DNA from: Orthonyx spaldingii
Taxonomy: Eukaryota; Chordata; Aves; Passeriformes; Orthonychidae
NCBI GenBank assembly: GCA_013397795.1
Contig: VZTJ01000764.1
Location: 742,854-806,853 of the forward strand
DNA length: 64,000 nt
Direction: 5' to 3'
Shown here: in pieces, positions 1-12,300 of the stretch
Layout of the letters: every line of letters begins with the position of its first letter
Numbering within the stretch: position 1 is the stretch's first letter
Translations under genes and position numbers: made by a program
The notes under the pieces: model-generated
Told to the model about the DNA's origin: nothing
What the model saw: only the letters and a program-made list of their open reading frames with translations
Database searches by the model: none

Positions 1-804
1 TAGAGAGATTCAATGAAACATTTAATGTAGAGCACAGGACAGCTGAGTGTGCCAAAATAAACTTCAGCTCACAGCTGTACTAAAACTTTAAAAGATTTTC
101 AGTAAAATAAATCCATATTTTATTAAAAAGCTTGCTACAGCTATTGGAATAACATATGCTATCATAAAATAAATGTTTAAATCAGTACTGTACCCTCCCC
201 TGGACAATGCCTGCCTTAAAATCAACTGTCTTGGTAACTCATTCTGATTTTAAGCAAAATACAGATAAGAACAACCTTTTACCACACACTGTCTTGGCTA
301 AACTCCCTCTCCCAGTACAAATTAACTACAGGCAAGACGATAGGGGAAAAAAAAGCCAGCTATAAACAGGTAGTTATAGGATGAAAAATTGGCATCTTTG
401 CTGACATCAGTCTCAGAAAGTAGAAGGGGATGATTTCTGCCATGGAACAGCCTTTTCCAGGAAAAGCCCTGTGAACTCCAGAGCTTGTTGCTCCTGCAGC
501 CAACCTGCCACCAGGATTTACCCACTTGCCCATGGTCAGGTGAGGGTAGCAAAGTCACGTGGACTTGTCCCGTCTTTCCACAAGGACGAAGCAGAACCTG
601 ACATCTTGCACATATTTCAGACTTAACTAATAATATAATATAAGCCCTCAATTTCCCTGAATGGTGAAACAGCTTCCAAGAGAAGGGTGTTAATAAGTTT
701 AATGGGGGCAATAAAATCTCTAGTGACTCTGTCCTACATTTCTGGTCCTCCTTTAGCAGGCTCAGTGCAAACCTGTTCTCAGTGAAGGCCTCTAACAACA
801 ATTG
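1..804. other. Single-copy non-coding DNA, no gene recognised
   Basis: AT-rich sequence with no recognised repeat and no exon I can support. A minus-strand open frame covers 322-1251, but its right half is the antisense of the neighbouring CR1 copy and its left half matches no domain I know, so it is not called as a gene. Several AATAAA-like hexamers occur, as expected in AT-rich DNA, and none is tied to a transcript. Confidence 0.6.
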
Positions 805-1509
805 CAGTGGAGAAGGGGCTGAGAGCAGCCCTGGGGAGAAGAAAAGGCCTTTGGGGTGCTGCTGGGTGAGCAGCTCCACACGGCCTGGCCATGTGCACTC
901 CCAGCCCAGAAACCACCCCTGTGCTGGCTGCATCCAAAGCAGGGTGGGCAGCTTGAGGGAGGGGATTCTGCCCCTCTGCTCTGCTCTGGTGAGGCCCCAC
1001 CTGCAGGGCTTTGTCCACCTCTGGACCCCAAACGTACGGACAACATGGATCTGCTGGAGCAAGTCCAGAAGAGGCCACAATGATTGATCAAAGGACTGGA
1101 ACATTTCTGCTATGGAGACAGGCTGAGACAGCTGGGGGTGTTCATCCTGGAGAAGAGAAGGCTCCAGGGAGACCTTGGAGCACCTTCTGGTGACTAAAGG
1201 GGCTTCAAGAAGGAGAAGGACTTTTGACAAGGCCATGGAGTGACATGGCAAGGGCGAGTGGCTTCAAAGTGACACAGAGTAGGTTTAGACTAGATATTAG
1301 GAAGGAATTCTTTACTGTGAGGGTGGTGAGGCCCTGGCACAGGTTGCCCAGAGAAGCTGGGGCCACTCCATCCCTGGAAGTGTTCAAAGCCAGGCTGGGT
1401 GGAGCTCTGAGCAGCCTGGTCTAGTGGAAGGTGTCCCTGCCCATGGTAAGGGTCTTGGAACACGATGATCTTTACAGTCTTTTCAACCCCAAGCATTCTG
1501 TTACTCTAT
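805..1509 (+). mobile_element. CR1 LINE, 5'-truncated: end of ORF2 plus 3' tail
   Basis: A dead copy of the avian non-LTR retrotransposon CR1, which encodes an endonuclease/reverse transcriptase (ORF2) and usually inserts as 5'-truncated fragments. Sense-strand pieces of the ORF2 C-terminus are readable in different frames: 'CSALVRPHL' near 990, 'LLEQVQKR' near 1050, then 'RFRLDIRKEFFTVRVV' and 'LPREAGATPSLEVFKARL' at about 1280-1410, ending at a stop at 1422-1424. The short 3' region then carries the 'ctagtggaaggtgtccctg' block and a decayed ATTCTRTGA-type tail at about 1493-1509. Several frameshifts make it inactive. The upstream RT core is absent, as expected for truncated insertion. The 5' edge is approximate. 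Confidence 0.92.
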
Positions 1510-1801
1510 AAACTAAACAAGTGAGAAACACACACAAGTTTTGAAATCTGGAGATACTGGTGATAGTCAAAAGCTGCAGTTCCACTCTAGTATCAACCAC
1601 CTTCATCTGCTACTGTTAAATCAGCAAGGTCTTCCAACATGACCAATCCCTCCTCCACTTGCTGTTGTCTCCAGAAAATAAAGAGCAGATGGCACTAAAC
1701 ATCACCTCTGAGCCCCATTATCCAAGCAGAGCTTTACCCCTCTGCTTGCCCACCTGACACAACCATCCCACCACACACCCCCAACTTAGATAACACTGGG
1801 G
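1510..1801. other. Single-copy spacer between two CR1 remnants
   Basis: I see no gene, RNA or repeat in this short spacer. Pyrimidine-rich pieces such as 'cctcctccacttgctgttg' do not form a credible splice acceptor with an adjoining coding frame. Confidence 0.5.
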
Positions 1802-2246
1802 GAGGAAGTGTCAAAAGCCTTGATCAAACTGAGGAGAACATTGTCCACTGCTGTCCCCTCATCCCCACTGCAGCCAGGTTTTCACCAAAGTCAGTCTCCC
1901 CATTCAGGCAGGATCTATCCGTGATAAATTCATGCTGACTGTTCCCAGTCACCCTCCTTTGCATGACGTCCCCAGAAACACATTCCCAGTCCTCATACCT
2001 ACCCCTGCAGTTGTAGCAGCTTCTTCTTGCCCTTGACATTCGGGTCTCAACGTGAGCTTTGATTTTCCTAACACAGCCCCTGCATGCCAGGGCAGTATTT
2101 CTAAATTCCTCCTTTGTAGCCTCTCCCCTCTTCCACCCGTACAATGCCCTTAGATTTCCCAGTTTACTGGAGGCTGTGTAACGACTCTGCAGATCCAATT
2201 TACACATATCATTTCCTGAGCAATTTAATCTAATGATTGCTTGCAC
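1802..2246 (-). mobile_element. Ancient CR1-type ORF2 reverse-transcriptase relic
   Basis: On the minus strand a 140-codon open frame (2246 down to 1824) contains 'WKRGEATKEEFRNTALACRG' at about residues 38-57 and 'NSQHEFITDRSCLN' at about residues 102-115. From knowledge of CR1 ORF2, the first resembles the region between the endonuclease and RT domains (a W-K-x-G-x-x-T-x-E-E-[FY]-R pattern). The second resembles the SQHGF-x-K-G-x-S-C-L motif that starts the RT fingers. About 1850-1812, in a shifted frame, reads 'DEGTAVDNVLLSLIKAFD', matching the following VDVVYLDFSKAFD-like RT motif. The sequence between the first two blocks is missing, so the copy has a large internal deletion plus a frameshift. 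It is much more diverged than the CR1 at 805-1509 and lies in the opposite orientation. The motif order is convincing; the subfamily is not determined. Confidence 0.65.
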
Positions 2247-4984
2247 ATTTCATTCAAAAAGAAGGGTTCTTTTTTTTTTTTAAACAAAGCCAAACTTAAG
2301 GAGCACTGACACCTATAATGGGACTTAGAAGGCAGCATGTGAGTAGAATTTAAAGGCCTACTGGGAGCAAAATTACAGCTCTTAAGAAGAATGTGGCTTC
2401 TAAAATTTAATTTAACTGTTGGCTAGGTCTCTTCTTAAATTCTTATCTGGGCTAATCACTACAAACAACAAGGTGACTATTCAGAAAAATACTCACTTTT
2501 AGTATTTTCAGTGCAGTTTGGGCAATTAAGAGACACAGCCACCCAGATTAAGCAGTATTTCCTAGAGTCTTCTCTATCAGCAGCCACAGAAATATCATCC
2601 TGTGGTACATTTTTGTAAATGTGATTATACAGTCATTTATATATACGACATTTTAGCAGTAATTGTACAAGCACAGCTAAGTAATTGTACTTGAAAATTC
2701 GATGATGGAAACAAGTTTTTCTTTCCTGCATTCATCACTACTGAAACGAGAATGCAGTGGGTCTTTTAATAAATAATAACCTAATTTCTGGATGTTCTAA
2801 GTACAAACCTTGCGATTTAAATATAGCTCAGTCTGCTAAATGTTCCTATGAAAAAAAGACAATTTAGACCGCCATCAATTATAACAGATGGCAAACTGAT
2901 TTCTGTTTTAGTAAAAAGTTTGCTTGGGTTAAATGAAGTTCTAATTTATTTTTTTCTACATTTTGTTTTATTTAATTAAACTGCCTTAGAGATGAAAAAT
3001 GTGGTCAGGTTATCAAATGTTTGTCCATAAATAATGCATAAAAATATGGCTATTGCATCCTTAACCACTTATTTTAGATAATTTTTTTTAAGTGCATTTC
3101 ATGTTAGTGATTTTGATGTTCATAATCTCAAACCACATGGACCAAATCACAGGAGTGCAGCCCAAAAGAGCTAAGGTTTCACATATAAATCCTTGAATTG
3201 AGATGGGGAATGTAGCAGGGCACTGTGCCAAGGTGGGATTTGTACCTGAAACCACTACACCTATAACTTTAATTTACTGAGATTTCTCTTCAGAGGAGAA
3301 GATTTGAAGGAGGGTTTCCCCCCACTTCTAGCCAGGGCAGGGCAGGGTGTTAGTGGCTGCTTTGCAAAAAAAAGTCAGTAAACTTGGCCATCCTCACCTG
3401 AGTAACCTCAACTGCTCTCTTCTTATCCTCAACTCCTCCCTGCTGTTTCCACGTTGAAATTCTAATGATTTGGTACTCTTGACTTCAGTCGTTAAAATGA
3501 CCTAATTTTGCAAATTTTGACAACTCCGTGAGATGGTGCAAGGGGGAAAAAAATCATCCTGTGGAAAGTAACATTTCTATGTCCTACTTCTGATGCAAAA
3601 GACCTGTTAAGTCCTGATGTTACTAAGTTGACTTCATTTGTATTGATCTGCAGTATCAGACTGAAAAGTCTCATGACATTTCTCATAACTCCATACACAG
3701 ATTTATGCTTCCTACTTACTTTGTGATTTGATCACTTAAAAAAAAACCCCTGTGGATTTACATAGCAAATTCATGAGTTAGAATCACAGACATCACAGTC
3801 ACTTGGGAAAATCCACGGAGATTTCCGTCAATAAGAAAATACCACAGTTGTCTCACAAAAACCCTTCAAGTTTTGAAGTGTATCCTAAGAATAACAATAT
3901 CTGGACTTTGATCAGAAAAGGAGCAAGTTCCAGAGTTCAGGACCATGTCCTCCTGCTGGCTCTTTCCTCCACTAATCACTTGGAATTGCTCACACTGATC
4001 TGTCACAAACCACTGCTTCTACATTTCAGACTGAACGTAATCCAGAGAACCCAACTTCAAACTTCTGTGTCCTCCCTCCTCATTTGGTAACCCTGCTCTC
4101 AAGAAAACAGAGCAGAAAAGTCTTTAAGCACAGCAAAACATTCCCTAGATCCTGCACAAAGAACCGCTCGGCTGATGGCATTTCCTGACCCTAAACCCAT
4201 TACTGGTGCATCTCATCCCAACACTGAGTTCCAAGGTAGATGCAGGGTTATGCAGGGCACCACCAGACCAGCAGGACATCTCCATTGCCCAGTTGAGAAT
4301 AAAACCAATTTACAGAGGGATATTTGTGTGCTTCCCCAAAGAAACCACATGGTCAGGGCAAGCCCACATCCACTGTTCCCTGAGTGCCTCTTGTACCAAC
4401 ACATCCCAGACAAGAAAAAGCTGAAGATTCTGAACACCTGCTACATTTTGGGTCTGCACCATCATATTTAAGGCCATGTAACTAAGGTTTATTAATCTCC
4501 TGGAAAACAATAATGTACATTTCCACGCTCATATTTGCTATATGTACTTGTCAACAGGATTTTCGTCATTCCTCTCTTCAGTTTAACAGCGTAAATATTT
4601 TGACACCAAAGTCTGCAAAGAAGATGAACAGATTTCATGTCAACTCAGACCAGTAGGAAAACAATATACCCTTAGGTCATCAGATTTACTTGAGTTTTCT
4701 GTCGGGTGTTGAACAAGGAGATTTCTTCCTGGGAATGGCCATTTCATGTTCAAACTAAAGGGAAGGGCAAGACAGCTGATTTGATGAAAAAAATCTCCAG
4801 GAAGTAAATATTTACTCTCTGCTGAATAAGTGGCATGTTTGGAGCTTAAAGCGATTTAAAAAGGGAATGATCTGCTTAGAAGGTATAACCAGGCCTGTAA
4901 CAGTAATTTATATAGTGGCTTTGCACAGGCACAGAATATAACACTCCTCAAAACCAGAACAAAAAACATTTTCTTGAACATTGA
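2247..4984. other. Single-copy AT-rich DNA
   Basis: No recognised repeat or gene. It holds a T12 run at 2270-2281 and a few short chance frames (for example 4175-4471 plus and 3492-3698 minus) without recognisable domains or paired splice sites. Nothing else stands out. Confidence 0.5.
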
Positions 4985-5168
4985 GGAAGGCAAGGAGGAA
5001 AGGAGAGTGATCTTAGAAGTGTTTAAGGCTAGGGTGGATGGACCTTTTTCTTCCAGTTGGTCTAGTGGAAGGTGGGAAGGTGTCCCTGCCCATGGCATGG
5101 GGAATGGAATGAGATCTGTAATGTCCCTTCTATCCAAACCATTTTATGATTCATTCTATGATTCTTCA
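4985..5168 (+). mobile_element. CR1 LINE 3'-end fragment
   Basis: Short CR1 tail. It begins with a decayed ORF2 C-terminus ('gaagtgtttaaggctaggg' near 5017), then the 'ggtctagtggaaggt' block at about 5059, 'tgtccctgcccatggca' and finally the family tail 'attctatgattctt' at about 5153-5166. A small duplication, 'ggaaggtgggaaggtgtcc', interrupts the usual block. It has no coding capacity. The tail on the plus strand fixes the orientation. Confidence 0.85.
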
Positions 5169-7029
5169 ATGAATTTTGTATTTCAGTCAAAGCTTTGTAA
5201 CTGAAATATAAAGCAAAATAAGAAGTGTTCCTCATGCTTCAGACATTAAATAAAAGTAGAACAATAATGGCCAAATAGTATCTCTCAAATCCATGGAGGG
5301 GGAAGCAGCTTTTCCTTCTGAAGATGAAGTATTGGACTGGATGAGACACTACTGGCCACATCCACAAACTCCACAGAGCAGATGGAGTGGAACAGACTAC
5401 AAGCAATATATATATTCACACATATATTTGTATCTGTGACGTCAAAAAACAAACTCAGTGTTTGGGTACCAAAACACAAATTCAATGGATGCAGCCAGGG
5501 CAGCTCCAGGATGTTTAGATACGCGTTTGTGAGTCTTGTATGAGGCAGAATCATTATGTTTTAATTGTCAGCCTTTATAACTGTGTAACAAAATACTTCT
5601 AAGAACTGAAGGCACAAATGTGATGATTAAAATACAGTCAACCTTGCTAAGTTGTCCTCAGTCAAATGCAGGGAAGTAATTCTTCTAAATTATTTAGTAA
5701 AGAGACTTGTGAGAGGCAATGTGCCCACGTTACTGCTGCTTCAAACTTTGTTTCCTTCCTTAACTTAACCAAGGGAAAATCAAGAAGTTAAACTGACAAC
5801 GCACAGAAAAGGAAGAAAATAGTGTTTGCAAAACAAATATCACACTTCTCCCCTCTGGAATCTTACTGGGTGTTAGTGCTGTGTTATTTGGAAAACTGTA
5901 ATTCACCAGACCTTTCAACGTGTTTCTTTTGGAGATACACAGCCTTGGTGCAGCGTTGTGATGCAACACAAAGTGCAGGTGGCGAACAAAAATGCAATTT
6001 ATCTGCCAAACAGCACAATGAAACATTTAAATACATATCTGAAACATTCAAGCCCCGGATCTCTTCTGACCAGGATGTCAGTTTTTCCAGGATTGGGGAA
6101 CACGAGAGGCACAGAAGGTTCTAGAATACTGTTTTCGTCTGCAACATCCAAACGCGGCAACAGCCTGAGTAACTCTGAGCAATATTCAAATGGCAGAGCG
6201 GGGTAGCGGATTAAGAATTGTGCTGCACACATAGAACTAAGAATTTTTTCTTAGAAGGAAGTAAGAATTATGGAGAATTCCTCATTACACGTCATACCCA
6301 AAGCTACCAAATGCTTCACCTAATTATGTCTTTAATGCTAGTCCTACTATTTGACTTTTCAGTTCTTCTAATGGCCTACATAGTCCATCAGTCCATCAAT
6401 ACAAAAATTCAAGAATTGATTATAAGTATTTCAAGAAAAGTAGCACTGAGAGCACCAGAGAAGAAATTTAGTCTATTAAATAAAAATAAGAATAGATGAA
6501 AGTCAAAACAATTTTTAAAACCTAGAAATGGATGGGGTAAACAGCATCAACACAATATAACTTCTGTATTTTAAAAGAGTAATGAGAAATGAAAAAATAA
6601 ATATTGAATATGCGTTTTATTAAATTACTTTAAAATGAGATTTTGCATGTTATATAGAAAATAAGTCAATTGCTGAAGTTTGTACATATTCCAAACTTTT
6701 TACTACTTTGACACGAAGTATCTACATGAAAAAAACTAATCCAATCATAAAGAGATAATGTTCTAAAAGTGCAAAGTGGTTTTGTCTTGAATTTTCTTTT
6801 CTTGAATCTGCTGTTACAGTACAATGTACAATCCATTAAACTCTTCCACCCAGATTTTGGTAGGGATGAAGTGAAGAATGTTGTCAACCCAACAGACAAT
6901 TATCAATAAAGCAAAAAACACAAACCCCAGAAACACCAATCTTGAGATGCTGAGGGGAGGAAGAGGAAGAGAACGCCGTCATGAAAATTTAGGGGGAAAG
7001 GATCAGCAACAAAGGCATCTTTTTAATTA
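5169..7029. other. Single-copy AT-rich DNA with a perfect CRE octamer
   Basis: No gene or interspersed repeat recognised. A perfect palindromic TGACGTCA (CREB/ATF-type site by motif) sits at 5437-5444, beside a short AT/CA-rich patch at about 5405-5430. Chance frames such as 6218-6499 have no recognisable domain. Confidence 0.45.
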
Positions 7030-7170
7030 CCACTGAACAAGTGCTCAAGGCCAGGCTGAGTGGGGCATTGAGCAACCTGGTCTAGTGGAAGGTGTCCCTG
7101 CCCATGGCAGGGGGCTGGACTTGACCATCTTTGAAGGTTCCTTCCAACCCAAACCATTCTGTGATTGTAA
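7030..7170 (+). mobile_element. CR1 LINE 3'-end fragment
   Basis: CR1 tail of about 140 bases: 'gctcaaggccaggctgag' (last ORF2 codons), 'ggtctagtggaaggtgtccc' at about 7079, 'catggcagggggctgga', 'ccttccaacccaaaccattc' and the tail 'attctgtgatt' at about 7157-7167. The match to the usual avian tail is close, so this is a fairly well-preserved copy. It is non-coding. Confidence 0.9.
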
Positions 7171-7616
7171 GAACAGCCACAAAAATGGCTTTTGACCCAC
7201 TATAAATGAAAGATGACTCTGCCCAGGATGAGACACCCTAATGAAGAAGGACCTATAAAAGAAGCAAATGCCATCACTTCTACAAACCCATTCTGGTTGC
7301 TTCCTGCAAACAGCACAGTCTGTGTTCCAGCACTGCTGGAAACACCAGCCTCCCTCCAAAACTCTTTCTCCTGCCCTCAGTGCCTGATTTCCGCGCTGCC
7401 AATAGTCAGCATGACTCTGGAAAACCCTTAAATCTTTAAAATAAGAACTTGGGAAGAGAACAGTATTTTTAACTGGTCATTTATATGAAAGTGTATTCCT
7501 TCAGATGTTTCATCAGCCCTTTGACACAAAAAGGTTTATTATAATTTTGCACTATAACACAAGCAAGTTCAGGGAGGAATGGGGGTTGTTTCTGTAGACA
7601 CATCTTTCTTAATTTC
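7171..7616. other. Single-copy DNA
   Basis: No gene or repeat recognised between the CR1 tail and the homopolymer block. A plus-strand chance frame (7213-7431) lacks known domains. Confidence 0.45.
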
Positions 7617-7684
7617 TTTTTTTTTTTTTTTAATGACAGAGTAGCTGAAATTCTGCTTCTTTTGTTTGTAAATGAAAAAAAAAN

Positions 7685-7727
<43 letters not shown>

Positions 7728-7760
7728 AAAGGAAAGGAAAGAAAAAGAAAAAACCCTGAA
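7617..7760. repeat. Opposed T15 and about A52 homopolymer runs with one N
   Basis: A T15 run (7617-7631) is followed after about 43 bases by an A-run from 7675 to 7726, broken only by an ambiguous base at 7684. An A/G-rich patch ('ggaaaggaaagaaaaag') trails to about 7755. The two runs are complementary and could pair. The long run gives the poly-F and poly-K chance frames on the two strands; those are not genes. The ambiguous base suggests that the run length is not reliable in the assembly. Confidence 0.9.
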
Positions 7761-9194
7761 AGAAAACAGACTGAAAATTAGCACTATGTGTGTGATGCAA
7801 ATTAAGTGGAATAAACAAAATCTATTTCATTTTTTTAATGGAGTCAGCAACTGCAAGAAGCCAGACGACCTCTGGAAGAAACGCCAATATGTACTTACAT
7901 ATAACAAGCTTACACGTGATTTTGTTTTACTTATTTAATTCCTACTATCTCTTCACCATCTGTCTGTACCAAAAAGGTTTTCTTCTGACCAACTGAGTAG
8001 TGAACAGAATGCAGTGGACAGGGCTGACTTATTTGAGGTGGGTGATAATGAACAACTTGGACATCCTGAAAAATGAGATAGATGTCCTGGCAGTTGTTAT
8101 TTGATTATAGGGAAAACTACAGTAAGAAGTAAAATATTGCTGCTATTGCACTTTTCACCTCTTTTTATTTTGGGGTTTTTTTCTGGTAGCAACAACTTCT
8201 CTTAAAAGCAGATGCTATTCTCTTTTATTTAATATGAAAAATGTGTATGTTGAAACTGCTGTAGGCATGCACAAATACATTTGCTGTATTTGCAAACACA
8301 TTTAATTATTCACATTATGCCTGAGTCCTGGTGTTGGCCCATTATGTTTAGAGTGATAGAATATTTGCAGGTGGTTAATCCCAAACTAGTTTTAGATCAT
8401 TTATACATGTTTTTATACCAGTTTTACCTCACTTTTACATTATGTTCTTACAGCAACAGTTTCAAGTACAACTGTAAATCAAGTTTTGCTCTCTGTAAAC
8501 ACTGTCTTCAAAAGAATTAGGAGAAATTTTGTGTATATAATAATGAAATCTGTTTTACAAATCACATTACAGACTTCACTTTCAAACCGGTATTAAGGTA
8601 CAACTAAAGCTTTTGATTATCTTGAGATTGTAAAATGCCGAACACTACTAAAACAAACTTTCCTTTTTGTTAAATATTTTGAAGAGCACCAGAGTGAGTA
8701 CTATATTTAGTAATGGTAAAACTCAACAGCTTCTAGAATTTCTTGCAGTGAATGCATGCAAGACTCAACCACTCCTAAGTGTAAACTACAGACTTTCTAG
8801 CTGAAGAGACAGCAAATAAGCGCCAAATGAGATGGGGTTTTTTCCCATTTATTAAATACATTACATCTCACATGCACACAATCATGGCGTGATTCCATTT
8901 CTGAACCAAAGCTCATCCAATAAAAATGTGCACATAGAGGTTTTTGAGATATGTATGTGTGTATAAATTCTAAATCTGAGAGAGCTGAAACTTCTGCATG
9001 TAGCAGAAGGCACTTACACTGCAATGGAACCAAAATTAACTTGGAAACTTGTGTTTATTGCTGAAAAATCAACCGGCTGAGAGACAGAGTATCTTAACAA
9101 TTTTCCAAACAACCCATTATTATCCCTATTCTGGTAACATCTAAATGTGCCAGATGAAATCATAGCCCCATGGCGTGAACTCAGAATGAGCAAA
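7761..9194. other. Single-copy AT-rich DNA
   Basis: Nothing recognised. There is no open frame with a domain and no interspersed repeat I can identify. Confidence 0.45.
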
Positions 9195-9340
9195 TGTCTC
9201 CCATTAGAGATGAAGGAGATAAGGCAAAGGGGGAAAAAAGGCACAGACAGTTGAAGTGACTTGGTTGATGAAAACAAATCCATCACTGGCCAAGCCAGTA
9301 ACATGCAGCCAGTCAGCTTTCTACACCAGAACAGTTTGGA
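9195..9340 (-). mobile_element. MIR-like (CORE-SINE) relic
   Basis: The plus strand reads 'cccattagagatgaaggag', then 'ggcacagacagttgaagtga' followed by 'cttgg' (9240-9264), and about 40 bases on 'agccagtaacatgcagcca'. From knowledge of MIR, its reverse complement has a cattttacagatgaggaaact stretch followed by a tgaggcacagagaggttaagtgact-type stretch and a run describing a sorted column of bases ending in 'gtcagtggcagagc'. The order and spacing here fit that pattern with heavy decay. MIR is a tRNA-derived SINE family shared across amniotes and rarely well preserved in birds. There is no function to infer, and alignment chance is not excluded. Confidence 0.45.
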
Positions 9341-12300
9341 ATTTGACCCCTCAAATTGGTATTTACAATAATACACATCTATGCATCACACTTATTTGTT
9401 CACAGAATTCCCCCTCCTTCCTCACCCCAGACCCTGAGGACACTTGTGCAAAAACCAAGGAGCAAAACACTTGAACTGTGTTTTCGGAAACCAATTATAA
9501 AACTATTTTTTTATGTTTTTCTTCATTCCTTTCCCCACTCAACTGAAAATAAAAAGCATTTTCGTAAAAGCAAAGCACAATTACAATTCCTGTGCTTTTC
9601 GTATCCTTAACCCTTTAATCACCATGGCACCCCTCACACAACAATCAGCAGAGGCAATTGCATTGTCAACCACACGAGACTGAGAGAAAAAGGCAGAAAT
9701 GAGAAACTTTAAAAGTTCATCTGGTTCAGATAACTTCAGTTTACTTATTTTCTGGGTGGACAGTCTGTACTAGGCAGCTCTCTTCGGAAACACCTCTGAG
9801 CCCAGTCACATGCAGAGCCCAGAGCCCCAAAGACGCTGAGACCCAACGGGGCAGACTCGGACCTCTGCATTTTGCTGGAAATGGTTCCAGAAAGAAAACA
9901 ACACTGGTTATGGCACTGCTGTTCCTAATACCAGCTCGAGGAGAGGAGGACTGGAAGAGCAGTGGCACAAGAAGCCAGATGAGTTGGCTTCCAAGAGATC
10001 TTGGTACATGCGTGAATCAGAAACGTGACTGAAGAGCTGAAAACCATCCCAAAAATCCAGCCACCTCCTTCCAACTTGGTAAAATGAAAACCCTGAAGCT
10101 ATGGATCCCTCTCAGTTATCGTGCCTGGGAGCATTTGAAGAGGGAAAAGGCGCAAAGTTAAGTTGCTAAAATATGATCTACATCAACAACAGGAGGGAAA
10201 AAATGGCCTCTTTCTTATTAAACACAAATTTATCTGCAGCCTCACCAGTGCAAATAAAAAACGATGACAGCATATAGAGATGCACATTAAAGATTTAGAA
10301 AGTGTCTTTAATGCACAAACTCCATGAAAATCAAACTTGAAGCATGTCAGGGCTACTGACTACTTAGGAGTGGAACAAGGAAGAAAAGTGGAGCTGGGTG
10401 TCAGAAGCCCAAACCTCCTGTTTCGCCTCCTGTAATTTATGAAAGCCCACTCCAGCTGATGGGAAATGATAATGTCTCTGAAAAGCAGCATCAGGAAGGC
10501 TTGAGTAAATCAGTCTTCGCTACAACTGACAAGAAAACCAGAATATGTTACACTTCCAGCTCTAAATGAAGAAAATCTACTGACTTCGAGTGTGATAAAA
10601 ATATTACCATGTGCTGTCACTTTTTTTGCTGCCTTCAATTAATTTTTCTCTCTGCCACATCGAGATAAATGCTGGCAATCTTTACTCCTCAAGACTATAA
10701 GCTGTTTTACATTTTTGATATTACAAAGTCTATATAATATGTGTGTGAGAAAGACTATGATTTAATAGTAGTGTAATACTTTAAAAATGCATTAATATAT
10801 AATAACTTCTTCTATTTAATCCAATATATTTTTTAAATTAAAAACACATCAAATAAAAATCCGTGGAACTCTTGTCCAAAATTACTCAACCTACACAATA
10901 AATCCATCACAAAACTATCTTTGTGTGGTGAAATCATGAAATGACTTTGTCACGTGCACATATAATTGTGTATTTCAACCTTCTGAGGAATAGCAAAATT
11001 GTTTAAAATGAACTTACTACATAATTTTGAGGAATTGTGGGTCTATAAATCTAAACATAAAGTGCATCAAAATACTTGTAATTAAATATATGAAAATTAG
11101 TCATCAAGCCATGAAGTAGAGAAATTAAAGTTGAAGCTATGAAAGCATCTAAGGGGAAGATAAATTATTTGTTAAAAAACCCAGCAGCATCAAGGTATAC
11201 TTCAAAATATTTTCCAGTTGTGCTTCTTGACCTGCATTTGAACTCTGTTGCTTGTCTTCCTGGGAATCCTCCTTTCTTACAGCTGGTATCTGCCCTGATT
11301 AAAACTGGACAATTCTGGTCCTGGACCAGAGCAAGGACAGCCCAGCGTGTTTCCTGTGGCCATGGCCAAAGGTGAATGCCTCACAACAGCACGAAGATCA
11401 GAGTATCCACTGTGTAATATTTTTCCAAATGTGCAATAATTTGGTGCTCAGGGACCTCCAAAGCCAGAGCCGATGCCTGGGGGACTAATAATACCCAACA
11501 TATTTCATTTATACTTGCCCAAATTGTGCCAGATTGGTCTGGAGCTCTATGTCACCACCAGGATGCACCTTCCTCTACCCTCAAGCCCCACCAAAGATCC
11601 TCGGTCACAATTTACATTCTGTTCTTGGAGGTAAAAGAAGGGGCAGAAAGCTGAACATTCCTGGGTATCCCAATGATACATCAAAAGCACAAGAAGAAAA
11701 CACAGCACCAATTACCTTAATTTCAAACCTAAAATGTGACCCAGATTCTTCAAGCAGTGCAAGTCTGATATTTAATAATAATATCTAATATTTAAGAAAG
11801 ATAAATTGCTTTGGCTAGTAAGAAGTGATTAGTTCTGGAAATATGTACAGTTAGGCCAGAAAAAAGGAGTTTAAACATTATCTGGTGATCAGGAGGACAG
11901 ACTGGGAGGTGCTTTAATTGCACAGATGAGGCACAACCAAGGCCAAGAAATCAAGTTATAACAGATTTTTAAAAGTTGAATTATTCACCTCTTACAAGTC
12001 TTTCACTAGAGTCTGTTTTGGTTTTTCCTTTTCATTATCACACATTTAAACAAGAGGTTAAATAATGGTGAAATTAATTGAGCTTAAAACAATTTTTTGG
12101 AGCAGCACTCTACGCAGATAAAAATCATATAGCCTGAAAGGCCAACTTTAATAATTTTATACTCTGGGCTTAAAAGAACCACAGCACAAGCCAACAATCT
12201 CTTCACCTGGCAGTAATACACACATAAAAAAAAGAATAAGACAATTCTCTTCCAAAATTTTCTGGCTAGACCACAGTAAACATGCAAAGAGAAAGAAGGT

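Noticed and set aside
322..1251. 309-codon minus-strand frame as a protein-coding gene
   Set aside because: Half of it is the exact antisense of a CR1 copy and the rest has no recognisable domain, signal or splice structure. Kept only as a finding.
7481..7938. Frames rich in phenylalanine or lysine on both strands
   Set aside because: They are translations of the T15 and A-run homopolymers, including one ambiguous base.
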